This document shows positions 15,635 through 25,802 of a stretch of 64,000 bases of DNA, in pieces. Within the stretch, counting starts at the first letter, position 1. Each line of letters opens with the position of its first letter. The DNA comes from Nonomuraea typhae (GTDB lineage Bacteria > Actinomycetota > Actinomycetes > Streptosporangiales > Streptosporangiaceae). The stretch lies in NCBI RefSeq assembly GCF_009760925.1, contig NZ_VRLV01000011.1, forward strand, positions 310,001 through 374,000, read 5' to 3'. A program made the translations under genes and the position numbers. The notes under the pieces were generated by a model. The model was not told where the DNA came from. It worked only from the letters and a program-made list of their open reading frames with translations, and searched no databases.

Positions 15635-15955
15635 CGGCTTCCTCCACGGCTCAGCACTGGTGTCGTACGCCCTGAGCATGTCTGCTCATCGGCAGGCCAC
15701 GCGTCCACCCTGGGTTGATTCCTCACTACTCCCTGAGGAGCAGCCCAAAGGTGAGTGCGCCTTCTTGCGGCGCACATGGGCGAAACTTGGCACATTCAAG
15801 CTCTACGCAGTGTAGTACTACTCGCCGTGGTGATACACCCCACCCGCCCAACAATTCGGAAACATTGTTCTGTCACGCGATCCCACGCGCCACCCGGAAC
15901 ACGAAGAGAGGCCCCCCGCACGATGCGGAGGGCCTCTCTGAGGACTCGGATCGAG
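15635..15955. other. Gene-free region between eboE-like gene and clpC
   Basis: About 320 bp. It holds the upstream region of the EboE-like gene, a small palindrome GTAGTACTAC at 15812-15821, and the clpC terminator at 15905-15939. No reading frame with coding character is seen. Confidence 0.5.
15905..15939 (-). terminator. clpC terminator hairpin
   Basis: AGAGAGGCC (15905-15913) pairs perfectly with GGCCTCTCT (15931-15939), with further G:C pairs inside, 17 bases after the clpC stop codon. No U-run follows. Confidence 0.7.
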
Positions 15956-18460
<2,505 letters not shown>

Positions 18461-18641
18461 CTCGTCGCTCCTCACAGAGCGGTCAGTCAGGCCGGAGAAT
18501 CCGGTCCCGTCATCCCGCATGCTAGCCCTGGCTCGGCGAACCGTGCCCACTGCCGCTGACACGCTCTATAGCTAGAGACGTTCCCCGAGAGCAGGGCGTT
18601 CACCCTCCATCCAACTACCGTTCGGGGGTGGTGTGTTCCCG

Positions 18642-18658
18642 ATACGCCACCAGCGAAC
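18642..18658 (-). promoter_or_regulatory. Putative ClgR box upstream of clpC
   Basis: Read on the minus strand this is GTTCGC-TGGTG-GCGTAT. The left half is a perfect match to the known actinobacterial ClgR consensus GTTCGC-N5-GCGAAC and the right half matches 4 of 6. It lies 182 bp upstream of the clpC start, a sensible activator position. Confidence 0.55.
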
Positions 18659-18997
18659 GAGGTTTAGGACGCCCTCCGCGAGCCGTCGGGAAATTACCGC
18701 CCGCCACACGAACGGACCGGGACGGCGCCGCGCCGGACAGTTCCGTAAGCCGTAGTTGACATCCTATGGGCACTCTCGGACCGGTCCGCAGCCGAGCAGC
18801 CAGCGACTCCGCGCCGGGCTCGAATCCTGAATCAAGGACGCGTAAACCGCGAGCGCATCGGCAAATCCGGCTGCGGGGAGTGAGTACTCCCCCGGTACGG
18901 CGGCGCGATATCTCCGGGAATCCCAGGTACCAAAAGACACGCAATGGGGCCCCCTCGTCCAGGATGCGAGACACGCAAACCAGGACAAAGAAGGCCC
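18659..18997. other. Intergenic region between clpC promoter and lsr2 terminator
   Basis: About 340 bp without a convincing gene on either strand. A TTGACA at 18755-18760 could be part of a plus-strand promoter, but nothing coding follows. A GGCTCGAATCC word near 18818 resembles a tRNA T-loop, but no tRNA cloverleaf forms. Confidence 0.4.
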
Positions 18998-19065
18998 CTA
19001 AAAAACGATCATGCGCTTATGGCAGTCGCCGGGGTTCTAGGCGAACGTCATAAGCGCATGGTCGT
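18998..19065 (-). terminator. Large rho-independent terminator of lsr2
   Basis: Arms at 19005-19020 and 19050-19065 pair over 16 bp with one mismatch, enclose a second hairpin (TCGCC 19026-19030 / GGCGA 19040-19044), and on the minus strand are followed by six U residues. It starts 16 bases after the lsr2 stop codon. Confidence 0.85.
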
Positions 19066-19080
19066 CGGGCGCGACAGCGG

Positions 19081-19413
19081 TTAGTGCGCGGCTTCGTACT
19101 TCTCCACAACGGTGGAGGCGATACGCCCGCGCTCGCTGACGGGGAGACCGTGGGCCTTGGCCCACTGCCTGATCTCGGAGCTCTTCTCGCGGGTCATGGC
19201 GCGCTGACCGCCACGACCCCGACGACGAGTGGAGACGGCGCCGCCGCGACGGGCGTGCTGCACGAAAGGCGAGAGCGCATCCCGCAGCTTCTTGGCGTTA
19301 ACGTCACTGAGGTCAATCTCATACGACGAGCCGTCAATAGCGAAGCTGACCGTCTCATTGGCCTCGCCCCCATCGAGGTCATCGATGAGAATCTCCTGGA
19401 TCTGCTTGGCCAT
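19081..19413 (-). CDS. lsr2: Nucleoid-associated protein Lsr2
   Basis: 110 residues, normal size. The N-terminal dimerisation domain begins MAKQIQEILIDDLDGGEA. A basic linker (STRRRGRGGQR) leads to the C-terminal DNA-binding domain with the AT-hook-like RGR core (SERGRIASTVVEKYE). Lsr2 binds A+T-rich DNA, bridges it and silences horizontally acquired genes. The ATG at 19413 has AAAGGA 8 nt upstream; the frame extends further up but without family sequence. It has its own promoter (19457-19485) and a strong terminator, so it is monocistronic. Confidence 0.97.
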   Translation of the reverse strand: MAKQIQEILIDDLDGGEANETVSFAIDGSSYEIDLSDVNAKKLRDALSPFVQHARRGGAVSTRRRGRGGQRAMTREKSSEIRQWAKAHGLPVSERGRIASTVVEKYEAAH

Positions 19414-19456
19414 GTACGCAATCCTTTCCCGGAGCATTGTTTCATTCGCTCGCCCA

Positions 19457-19485
19457 AACATATACCCGGAAAGGCTGTAAGACAA
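19457..19485 (-). promoter_or_regulatory. lsr2 promoter
   Basis: Minus-strand TTGTCT (19480-19485) and TATGTT (19457-19462) are separated by 17 bp, in the only A+T-rich patch of this intergenic region, ~44 bp upstream of the lsr2 ATG. Confidence 0.5.
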
Positions 19486-19893
19486 TTCAGGGAGACACGG
19501 ATTCGGCTGACTCGCGGATCAGTTGCGCTTCTCGACCAGATCCTGGCGGTTTGGCCGCCGCCGGAGCCCCGTGCGGCCGCCGTCTTCACCCCGTCAAAGT
19601 CGAAGACGCCGGCGGCCCCAGCCCGTGGCGCGGCGGCCGCCAATGCTTCCGTTAGACCTTGCATTCGCCCTGGAGCCCCGAGCGCGGATCCGGGTTTCCG
19701 CGGCGGCGGTTATCCCCGGAACCGGCTGAACGCCCGGGCGGAACACGGTACGCGGCCCCGTGCGGCGACCTTCCCTCCGCCCCCACGGGGACACCGGCCC
19801 GTGCGACAGGACACCTTCTAGGGCGACCTGAGCGATGGACAGCCTAATGGCAGTCTCTCCAGGCTTCTTACCGGATCAAGGGAAATTTTTGCG
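19486..19893. other. Gene-free region upstream of lsr2
   Basis: About 400 bp, very G+C-rich in the middle, containing small inverted words such as CCGGGTTTCC / CCCCGGAACC near 19690-19722 but no frame with a recognisable product. It also contains the 3' region of the RDD gene on the minus strand. Confidence 0.4.
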
Positions 19894-20406
19894 TTAACCA
19901 GCCGAACCGGACGCCCGCTGGTCTTTGACCACTCGCGTCCCGGCCAGCCGGTCGTGGGGACCACGCAGCAGCGGCCGGTCCATGAGGATGAGCATCCCCA
20001 CCCCGAAGGCCACCATTGGCGCCAGCACATTGAGCACCGGAATGCCCATCAGCATGGTCGGCCCGGGATACAGCAGAGCACGTTTCAGCAGCCCACGAGT
20101 GGTGACGACGGTCCCGTCCGCGGGCACCACCCGAATCCGCATGATCGCCTGCCCGAAGGTCCGCCCACCCCGCGAATGCGACACGCAGTCATAGACCGTA
20201 TAAGCCAGACCGGCCCCCAGCCAGGCGAAGACCCCGGGCAACCGGCCCTCGTCGAAGACGCCCAACAACCCGACAGATCGGAAGAACGACCACAGCGCTA
20301 TGAACAGAATGTAATAGAACACGCCGAAGACCAGGGCCTCAATGAGGCGCGCCACCAGCCGCTCCCACCATTCAGCGGTCACGGTGCCTTGGACGGGCGT
20401 GGCCAT
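19894..20406 (-). CDS. RDD family membrane protein
   Basis: 170 residues with three to four hydrophobic segments. The RDD motif area begins EWWERLVARLIEALVFG, and the second membrane part contains GRTFGQAIMRIRVV and LLKRALLYPG, both typical of the family. The role of RDD proteins is not settled; some act in ion transport. The start is ATG 20406 with GAGAGG 8 nt upstream. The next gene encodes a second RDD protein with a related core, so the two probably arose by duplication. A terminator lies between them, so they are separate transcripts. Confidence 0.85.
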   Translation of the reverse strand: MATPVQGTVTAEWWERLVARLIEALVFGVFYYILFIALWSFFRSVGLLGVFDEGRLPGVFAWLGAGLAYTVYDCVSHSRGGRTFGQAIMRIRVVPADGTVVTTRGLLKRALLYPGPTMLMGIPVLNVLAPMVAFGVGMLILMDRPLLRGPHDRLAGTRVVKDQRASGSAG

Positions 20407-20471
20407 AGCCTCAACCTCTCGACGGCGTTTAGATCGCCTGTCACACCATTTTGGTACGGCGGAGCCGCACA

Positions 20472-20502
20472 TGAAACAGGGGCCACCAGGTGGTGACCCC
20501 TG
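20472..20502 (-). terminator. Terminator after the Q-rich RDD gene
   Basis: CAGGGGCCACCA (20477-20488) pairs with TGGTGACCCCTG (20491-20502) with one mismatch and, on the minus strand, is followed by UUUCAU. It lies ~18 bases after the stop codon. Confidence 0.8.
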
Positions 20503-20520
20503 AATCTACGCCCGCCGCCG

Positions 20521-21888
20521 CTATTTGATCTTGACGACGACGGTCTTGGCGACCTTGTCGGCGAAGGTCTGCTGCAGCGGCTTATCCCAGAGCTGGGAGG
20601 CGCCGTTGAGCGCGACGAAGATGTAACCGAGCCAGCCCAGGAACGGGATACCCGAGATGAGGTAACCGCCCCAGGTCACGAGACCGCGCATCAGCGCCGT
20701 GTTGGTGTGCAGCCCACCGGGCGGCACGTTCGGGCTCCCGACCGGCACGATCTTGATGCCCATGACGAGCTTGCCGAGCGTCTGCCCGTTCATCTTGGTC
20801 ATGATGAGCTCGTAGGCGATGTAGATGGCGCCCGCCAGGATCCCGGAGATGAGCCCGACGAGGACCGGGCCGAAGAAGCCCGACGAGACACCGCTGCTGG
20901 ATGCGTAGGTCGCCAGGAAGATGCCGGCCATGATCAGGCCGATCACCCACCAGACGATGCCGAACAGCACACCGTCGATGATGCGGGCTACCAGGCGCTG
21001 CCACCACTCGGCCAGGGGCGCCGGCGCACCGGGCGGCTGCACGCCGACCGGCTGACCGTATGCCTGGCCGTAACCGGGCTGCTGCTGGCCGTACGCCTGG
21101 GGCTGGCCGTAACCCTGCTGCTGGCCGTACTGCGGCTGCTGGCCGTAGCCCTGCTGCTGGCCGTACTGCGGCTGCTGGCCGTAGCCCTGCTGCTGGCCGT
21201 ACTGCGGCTGCTGGCCGTAGCCGGGCTGGGCGTACTGCTGCCCGGAGGACGGCTGGCCGTACTGCTGTCCGGACTGCGGCTGCTGACCGTAGCCGGGCTG
21301 CTGCTGCTGGCCGTAGTCGGGCTGGCCGTAGCCGGGCTGCTGCTGCTGACCGTACTGCGGCTGCTGGCCGTAGCTGGGCTGCTGGCCGTAGCCCGGCTGG
21401 GACTGCGGCTGCTGGCCGTAACCGGGCTGGGACTGAGACTGCTGACCATAGCCGGGCTGTGAAGGGGCCTGCTGGCCGTAGCCCGGCTGGGACTGCGGCT
21501 GCTGGCCGTAACCGGGCTGCTGCTGCTGTTGGCCGTAGTCGGGCTGCTGCTGGCCGTAGCCCGGCTGGGACTGCGGCTGCTGGCCGTAGCCGGGCTGCTG
21601 CTGACCGTAACCCTGCTGCTGGCCGTACTGCGGCTGCTGGCCGTAGCCCCCCTGTGAGCTGGGCTGCTGGCCGTATCCGGGCTGGGACGGAGCCTGCTGG
21701 CCGTACTGCGGCTGCTGCTGTCCATAGCCCTGCTGGCCGTAGGGGTCGCCGTCATGCCGGTAACCCACGACCGTCACATCCGGGTCGGCCTCGCCAGGGG
21801 CGCGACCTGCGGTGTTTTGTCCGTATTCGGGAGTCCCGGAATTGTCGCCGGGATCGTCCTGTGGATACGGCGGCTGTCCGGTGCTCAC
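20521..21888 (-). CDS. RDD family membrane protein with long Q/G/Y repeat domain
   Basis: 455 residues. Residues ~45-285 are built of dozens of imperfect repeats of GYGQQ, QYGQQ and PGYGQQ, giving an almost pure Gln/Gly/Tyr/Pro/Ser composition like eukaryotic prion-like domains. The C-terminal ~165 residues form an RDD domain (EWWQRLVARIIDGVLFG, MNGQTLGKLVMGIKIV) with about four membrane segments. Pro-rich cytoplasmic tails on RDD proteins are common in actinobacteria, but this one is exceptionally long and regular. The start is GTG 21888 with GAGG 7 nt upstream. The repeat invites condensate formation or protein-protein contacts; this is inference. Confidence 0.88.
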   Translation of the reverse strand: MSTGQPPYPQDDPGDNSGTPEYGQNTAGRAPGEADPDVTVVGYRHDGDPYGQQGYGQQQPQYGQQAPSQPGYGQQPSSQGGYGQQPQYGQQQGYGQQQPGYGQQPQSQPGYGQQQPDYGQQQQQPGYGQQPQSQPGYGQQAPSQPGYGQQSQSQPGYGQQPQSQPGYGQQPSYGQQPQYGQQQQPGYGQPDYGQQQQPGYGQQPQSGQQYGQPSSGQQYAQPGYGQQPQYGQQQGYGQQPQYGQQQGYGQQPQYGQQQGYGQPQAYGQQQPGYGQAYGQPVGVQPPGAPAPLAEWWQRLVARIIDGVLFGIVWWVIGLIMAGIFLATYASSSGVSSGFFGPVLVGLISGILAGAIYIAYELIMTKMNGQTLGKLVMGIKIVPVGSPNVPPGGLHTNTALMRGLVTWGGYLISGIPFLGWLGYIFVALNGASQLWDKPLQQTFADKVAKTVVVKIK

Positions 21889-21973
21889 CGTGTCACCTCG
21901 CTTCGAGTGTGCATGTGGCACATGTCAGGACACATGCCTTCGCTGCCCAACGTATCGACATAGGTATCTACAA

Positions 21974-22543
21974 TCACCTTTCCCCTTGGTGGAGGTCCGC
22001 GTCAAACGACGCCAGGTGCAGCAGCATCCTGGTGTTGCCGAGGGTGTTGGGCTTGACGTGTTCAAGATCGAGAAACTCGGCCACGCCTTCGTCATAGGAG
22101 GCGAGCAACTCGGCATAGACCTCGGGAGATACCGGCGTGCCCTGGATCGGGCGGAACCCGTGCGCGGAGAAGAAATCCACCTCGAAAGTCAGGCAGAACA
22201 CCCGCCGCAACCCGAGTTCCCGGGCCGTTCCGATGAGGGCTGTAACGATTTGGCGGCCGATGCCCAGCCCGCGGGCTTCGGGGTCCACGGCCACGGTGCG
22301 GATCTCGGCGAGGTCCTCCCACAACACGTGAAGGGCGCCGCAGCCCACCACCCGCCCCCCGCGTTCGGCCACCCAGAACTCCTGGACGTCCTCATAAAGG
22401 GTGACAGTGGCCTTCTCCAGCAGGCGGGGGCCGGCTCCGGCATAGGTGTCGACCAGGCGCCTGATCGTCCGGACATCCGGCGTCCGAGCCCGTCTGACGA
22501 CGACCTCCGTGTCGGGAACCGCCCGTTCGGCGACCTGCTCCAT
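21974..22543 (-). CDS. argA: Amino-acid N-acetyltransferase (ArgA-like)
   Basis: 189 residues of the GNAT fold. The strings VVRRARTPDV, IRRLVDTYAG, VTLYEDVQEFWVAE, VVGCGALHVLW, LAEIRTVAVDPE, GLGIGR (acetyl-CoA loop), FFSAHGF and GVAEFLDLEHVKPNTLGN follow the stand-alone actinobacterial N-acetylglutamate synthase family (Rv2747). It catalyses the first step of arginine synthesis, acetyl-CoA + glutamate. ATG 22543 is weakly supported by GAGG 5 nt upstream, and TACCCT at 22551-22556 could serve a leaderless message. It is not in an arginine operon here. Confidence 0.88.
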   Translation of the reverse strand: MEQVAERAVPDTEVVVRRARTPDVRTIRRLVDTYAGAGPRLLEKATVTLYEDVQEFWVAERGGRVVGCGALHVLWEDLAEIRTVAVDPEARGLGIGRQIVTALIGTARELGLRRVFCLTFEVDFFSAHGFRPIQGTPVSPEVYAELLASYDEGVAEFLDLEHVKPNTLGNTRMLLHLASFDADLHQGER

Positions 22544-22562
22544 GGAACCTCAGGGTACAGAG

Positions 22563-22775
22563 CTAATTACGGCTCCCCCATATTTGCCCACGCATGTCCG
22601 CGACGATCTCTTCTAGTAGTCGTCCGTGCCGGGCTACCTGCGGGGCAATGCCAACGAGCAGCTGAATGGCCGGTGACGAGCGGTGATTCCCACGGTTACA
22701 CCGAACCTCCCGTACGTCCCAAGCACTGGCAAAGTTCACATAAAGTCCCTCTGGTACGGCGGTGCACGTGATCAC
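22563..22775 (-). CDS. Possible small protein, 70 residues
   Basis: A GTG-initiated frame just upstream of argA on the same strand. The product has no motif I recognise, and its third-position G+C is only moderate, unlike the surrounding genes. It could instead be the leader of argA. Kept as a weak candidate. Confidence 0.2.
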   Translation of the reverse strand: MITCTAVPEGLYVNFASAWDVREVRCNRGNHRSSPAIQLLVGIAPQVARHGRLLEEIVADMRGQIWGSRN

Positions 22776-22822
22776 CCCGTGACACTTCGGTTGTGAAACC
22801 TCAACAGATCTGGCAGTTCTGG

Positions 22823-22851
22823 TTGAGCACGAACCAGGAGTGCACTAGTGT
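22823..22851 (+). promoter_or_regulatory. Promoter of the riboswitch-controlled NlpC/P60 gene
   Basis: TTGAGC (22823-22828) and TAGTGT (22846-22851) with a 17-bp spacer. Transcription would start near 22858, about 25 nt before the riboswitch. Confidence 0.55.
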
Positions 22852-22881
22852 CCAGCGTCGATGTCACGCGTGTCACGCACG

Positions 22882-23020
22882 CGAGGGCACGCCTAATCCC
22901 CTTCCCTGGGGAGCCGGGGAACCGCCGGTAGCCGTAAGGCGCCTTCCGGGGTGAATCCGAGCTCTGCTCGGTAGGGCTGCTCCGGCCCGAACCCGTCAGC
23001 TAACCCGGTAGGCGGCCACG
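22882..23020 (+). ncRNA. c-di-AMP riboswitch (ydaO/yuaA class)
   Basis: Conserved blocks of the class are in order: GCCTAATCCCC near 22891, GGGGAACC (22916-22923), GGGGTGAATC (22948-22957), AGGGC, then ACCCGTCAGCTAACC (22991-23005) and GTAGGCG. The helices around them are G:C-rich. In actinobacteria this riboswitch turns off cell-wall hydrolase genes (NlpC/P60, Rpf) when c-di-AMP is high. The element ends ~2 nt before the Shine-Dalgarno of the NlpC/P60 gene, so it could act on termination or on translation. Confidence 0.93.
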
Positions 23021-23034
23021 AGAGGAGCTGGTTG

Positions 23035-24078
23035 GTGAAGCGCACGCGTAACCGTGAGGGGAAGCCCGCGGGCAAGCATGCCCGCCCTCCCGAACCGGGC
23101 GACAGGAAGGGGCTCGCCGCCCTGGCCGCCGCCGTCGCCTTCGTGACGTTCACGGTGACACCTCTCGGCTCCGCCGCGGCGGACCCCAAGCCCTCGCTCA
23201 AGCAGCTCTCCGAGCAGGTCGAGAAGCTCCACACCGAGATCGAGACGCTCAGCGAGCAGTACAACGGCCAGCGCGTGAAGCTCAACGACGCGCAGAAGGC
23301 CGTCGCCGCCGCGAAGAAGACGCTGGCCGCCACCGAGGCCGACTTCGCCGAGAAGCGCTCCAAGGCCGCCCTGCTGGCCCAGAACGAGTACATGCTGGGC
23401 GGCTTCGGCCAGGCCCTGGCCTTCGCCTCCTCCGGTGACCCCGACCTCTTCCTCGACCGCGCCGCCACCACCTACGCCCTGGAGCAGCAGCAGAGCGAGC
23501 AGGTCAACCAGGTCGCCGCGGCCCGGCAGCTCGCCGAGAAGGCGCAGGCCGAGGCGAACACCCGCATCGAAGAGGTCAGCAAGATAGTCGAGGGCCTCGA
23601 GACCAAGCGCGACAAGATCACCAAGCTGGTCACGAAGGTCGAGAGCGACCTGTTCAAGCGGGCCATCGGCGAAGCCGGCCGGCCCGGTGGCCGCGCGGTC
23701 CGGGTCAGCCTGCCGATCGCCGGCTCCGGCAAGGCCGCCGAGGCGGCCAGGTGGGCCCTGACCCAGCAGCTCAAGCCGTACGTCTGGGGCGCGGAAGGCC
23801 CCGGCTCCTACGACTGCTCCGGCCTGGTCATGGCCGCCTACCAGCGGGTGGGCATCTCGCTGCCGCACTACACCGGCGACCAGTGGACGGCCGGCACCCG
23901 CATCTCGCGCGAGGAGCTGCGCCCGGGTGACCTGGTCTTCTTCTACAACGACCTGCACCACGTCGGCATCTACGTCGGCGGCGGCATGATGGTGCACGCG
24001 CCGCAGACCGGCGACGTGGTCCGCATCGCGTCCATCTCACGCCGTCCCTGGGCAGGCGCCGTCCGCATCGCGGGCTAG
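23035..24078 (+). CDS. NlpC/P60 family cell-wall endopeptidase (RipA/C-like)
   Basis: 347 residues. A signal peptide ends near residue 48 (GSAAA). A long coiled coil follows (residues ~55-205, KQLSEQVEKLHTEIETLSEQ). A C-terminal NlpC/P60 domain has catalytic Cys261 in YDCSGLV, His309 in HHVGIYVG, and the third polar residue at His321 in VHAPQTGD. It should cut D-Glu-meso-DAP bonds in peptidoglycan outside the cell. GTG 23035 has AGGAG 7 nt upstream. It is under a c-di-AMP riboswitch, linking it to DisA. A paralogue at 57.7 kb lacks the riboswitch. A strong hairpin terminates it. Confidence 0.93.
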   Translation: MKRTRNREGKPAGKHARPPEPGDRKGLAALAAAVAFVTFTVTPLGSAAADPKPSLKQLSEQVEKLHTEIETLSEQYNGQRVKLNDAQKAVAAAKKTLAATEADFAEKRSKAALLAQNEYMLGGFGQALAFASSGDPDLFLDRAATTYALEQQQSEQVNQVAAARQLAEKAQAEANTRIEEVSKIVEGLETKRDKITKLVTKVESDLFKRAIGEAGRPGGRAVRVSLPIAGSGKAAEAARWALTQQLKPYVWGAEGPGSYDCSGLVMAAYQRVGISLPHYTGDQWTAGTRISREELRPGDLVFFYNDLHHVGIYVGGGMMVHAPQTGDVVRIASISRRPWAGAVRIAG

Positions 24079-24100
24079 GCCCTCCCGGGTACGACCAAAA

Positions 24101-24134
24101 CCGACCCCGCCGGATCACAACCCGGCGGGGTCGG
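24101..24134. terminator. Bidirectional terminator
   Basis: A perfect 13-bp stem, CCGACCCCGCCGG (24101-24113) / CCGGCGGGGTCGG (24122-24134), with an 8-nt loop, sits between convergent genes ending at 24078 and 24145. Confidence 0.85.
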
Positions 24135-24144
24135 ACTCAGCCCA

Positions 24145-24357
24145 CTAGATCAGCTGGCGACGTGCCGCCCAGGCCACCGCCTCGATGGCGGTGGCCACGC
24201 CAATCCTGTCGCATATCCCGCGCAAACGGCGGCGTACCGTGCGTCCGCTGATCTCCAGCCGGCGCCCTACCCGATCGACCGTGACTCCCTTGGCCAGCTC
24301 GGCGAGCAAGGCTAAATCGGCGTGGCTCAGCTCAACGCCTTCGGTGAGCACATCCAT
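24145..24357 (-). CDS. Small LuxR-type helix-turn-helix protein
   Basis: 70 residues consisting almost only of a LuxR/GerE-like HTH: ELSHADLALLAELAKGVTVDRV, then LEISGRTVRRRLRGICDRIGV and an AVAWAARRQLI tail. There is no receiver or sensor domain, so it resembles stand-alone actinobacterial LuxR-like DNA binders. ATG 24357 has GGAGGG 8 nt upstream; the frame upstream has no domain sequence. It is divergent from the P450 gene (187 bp) and may regulate it; this is inference. Confidence 0.8.
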   Translation of the reverse strand: MDVLTEGVELSHADLALLAELAKGVTVDRVGRRLEISGRTVRRRLRGICDRIGVATAIEAVAWAARRQLI

Positions 24358-24543
24358 CGGGAGCCCTCCCCCCAACAGCAGAACTCGCAGACGTCTCGGA
24401 CAGCGCAACGCGCTCGTCCCGCAGACGGTAAACGCATCCAGGAAAGGTCGTCAAGCTCGACAATTTCCCGGCTTGACCAGCTCTATTGACATGATCAAAT
24501 CTATGTGAACTACTCGCCATATGTCGTCACACGTCGGGGCACG

Positions 24544-25731
24544 ATGAGCGATCAGACTGATCCTTACAAGAGCCCGCCCGGACCTGCGCCGACCCCCGTC
24601 GACGTGCTGGGATTCGACCCCTACGGTCCTGACTACCGGCGTGAGCCGTACGAAAAGTACCGTCAGCTCGCCGAGCGTGGCGATTTATTTCATACCCGGA
24701 CCGGTTTGGTGGTAGCCACATCACACGCGGCCGTCTCGGCCCTCCTGCGCGACCCCCGATTCGGACACGGCTCCACCCCGCCCGCCAACCCGGGCCAGCC
24801 GCGCGGCTCGTTCCTCGTCATGGACCCGCCCGACCACACCCGGCTGCGCGGACTGGTCAGCAAGGCGTTCACGCCCCGGATGATCGAACGGCTCCGCCCC
24901 AGGATCGAGGCCATCGCACAGGACCTGATCGGCGCCATGGGCAGGGAGACCGACCTGATCGCCGCCTATGCCTACCCGCTCCCGGTCATGGTGATCACCG
25001 AGATGCTGGGCGTGCCGCCGGAGGATCACGAGCGCTTCCGCGGCTGGAGCGAGATCCTGGCCCGCGGCATCGACCCGCTGCTGCCCGCCGGGCAACTGGC
25101 GAGCACGGATCGGGCCCGGACGGAGTTCCGCGCCTACTTCCGCGAGCTCGCCGCGGTACGGCGGCGCCGCCCCGGCGAGGACCTGCTGAGCGCGCTCGTG
25201 CGCCTGGAGGAGCTCACCGAGCCCGAGTTGCTGGCCACCTGCGTGCTGCTGCTGGTCGCCGGGCACGAGACGACCGTCAACCTCATCGGCAACGGCGTGC
25301 TCCAGCTGCTCCGGCACGACCTGCTGCACCTGGCCGCGGAGTCACCCGGGCAGGTCGTCGAGGAGGTGCTGCGCTACGACCCGCCCGTGCAGCTCACGCT
25401 CAGGGTCGCGCTCCAGGACGCCGAACTGGGCGACACGCCGATCCCCGCGGGTACGGCGGTGCTCGGGCTGCTCGGCGCGGCCAACCGCGACCCGGCCGTC
25501 TTCCCCGGCCCGGACCGCTTCGACCCCGGCCGGCCCAGCCCACGGCATCTGGCCTTCGGGCTCGGCATCCACTTCTGCCTGGGCGCCAACCTGGCGCGGA
25601 TGGAGGGCGAGATCGCGTTGCGCGCACTGGCCGAGGCGGCTCCGGGTCTGAAGCTGGCCGACGCGGCGCCGCCGTACAAGGAGAATGTCGTGTTGCGCGG
25701 GCTGGCTGCCCTTCCTACCTGGCTGTCGTAG
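24544..25731 (+). CDS. Cytochrome P450 (CYP107-like class)
   Basis: 395 residues. I-helix AGHETT (239-244), K-helix EVLR (274-277), heme-binding FGLGIHFCLGANLARME with Cys345. All the residues needed for a monooxygenase are intact. It is soluble and needs a ferredoxin, which is not encoded nearby. Start ATG 24544 is chosen; a GTG at 24505 would add 13 residues without a ribosome site. Bacterial P450s of this class usually oxidise polyketides, macrolides or xenobiotics; the substrate is unknown. The last codons lie inside a 35-bp tandem repeat shared with the intergenic region. Confidence 0.93.
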   Translation: MSDQTDPYKSPPGPAPTPVDVLGFDPYGPDYRREPYEKYRQLAERGDLFHTRTGLVVATSHAAVSALLRDPRFGHGSTPPANPGQPRGSFLVMDPPDHTRLRGLVSKAFTPRMIERLRPRIEAIAQDLIGAMGRETDLIAAYAYPLPVMVITEMLGVPPEDHERFRGWSEILARGIDPLLPAGQLASTDRARTEFRAYFRELAAVRRRRPGEDLLSALVRLEELTEPELLATCVLLLVAGHETTVNLIGNGVLQLLRHDLLHLAAESPGQVVEEVLRYDPPVQLTLRVALQDAELGDTPIPAGTAVLGLLGAANRDPAVFPGPDRFDPGRPSPRHLAFGLGIHFCLGANLARMEGEIALRALAEAAPGLKLADAAPPYKENVVLRGLAALPTWLS

Positions 25732-25802
25732 CCGGGACGGCTGCCCTTCCTACCTGGCTGTCGTAGCCGGGCCGGCGGCGCTTCAGAGCTGGCTGTCGTA
25801 GC
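25704..25802. repeat. 35-bp tandem repeat at a convergent gene junction
   Basis: A 32-bp unit at 25704-25735 is repeated exactly at 25739-25770. A third, partial copy (14 bp, 25789-25802) falls inside the end of the HxlR gene. The first copy contains the P450 stop codon, and the partial copy encodes the last residues of the HxlR protein on the other strand. Confidence 0.85.

Noticed and set aside
18810..18835. tRNA-like T-loop word GGCTCGAATCC
   Set aside because: The flanking T-stem does not pair properly, and no acceptor, D or anticodon arms can be formed around it.
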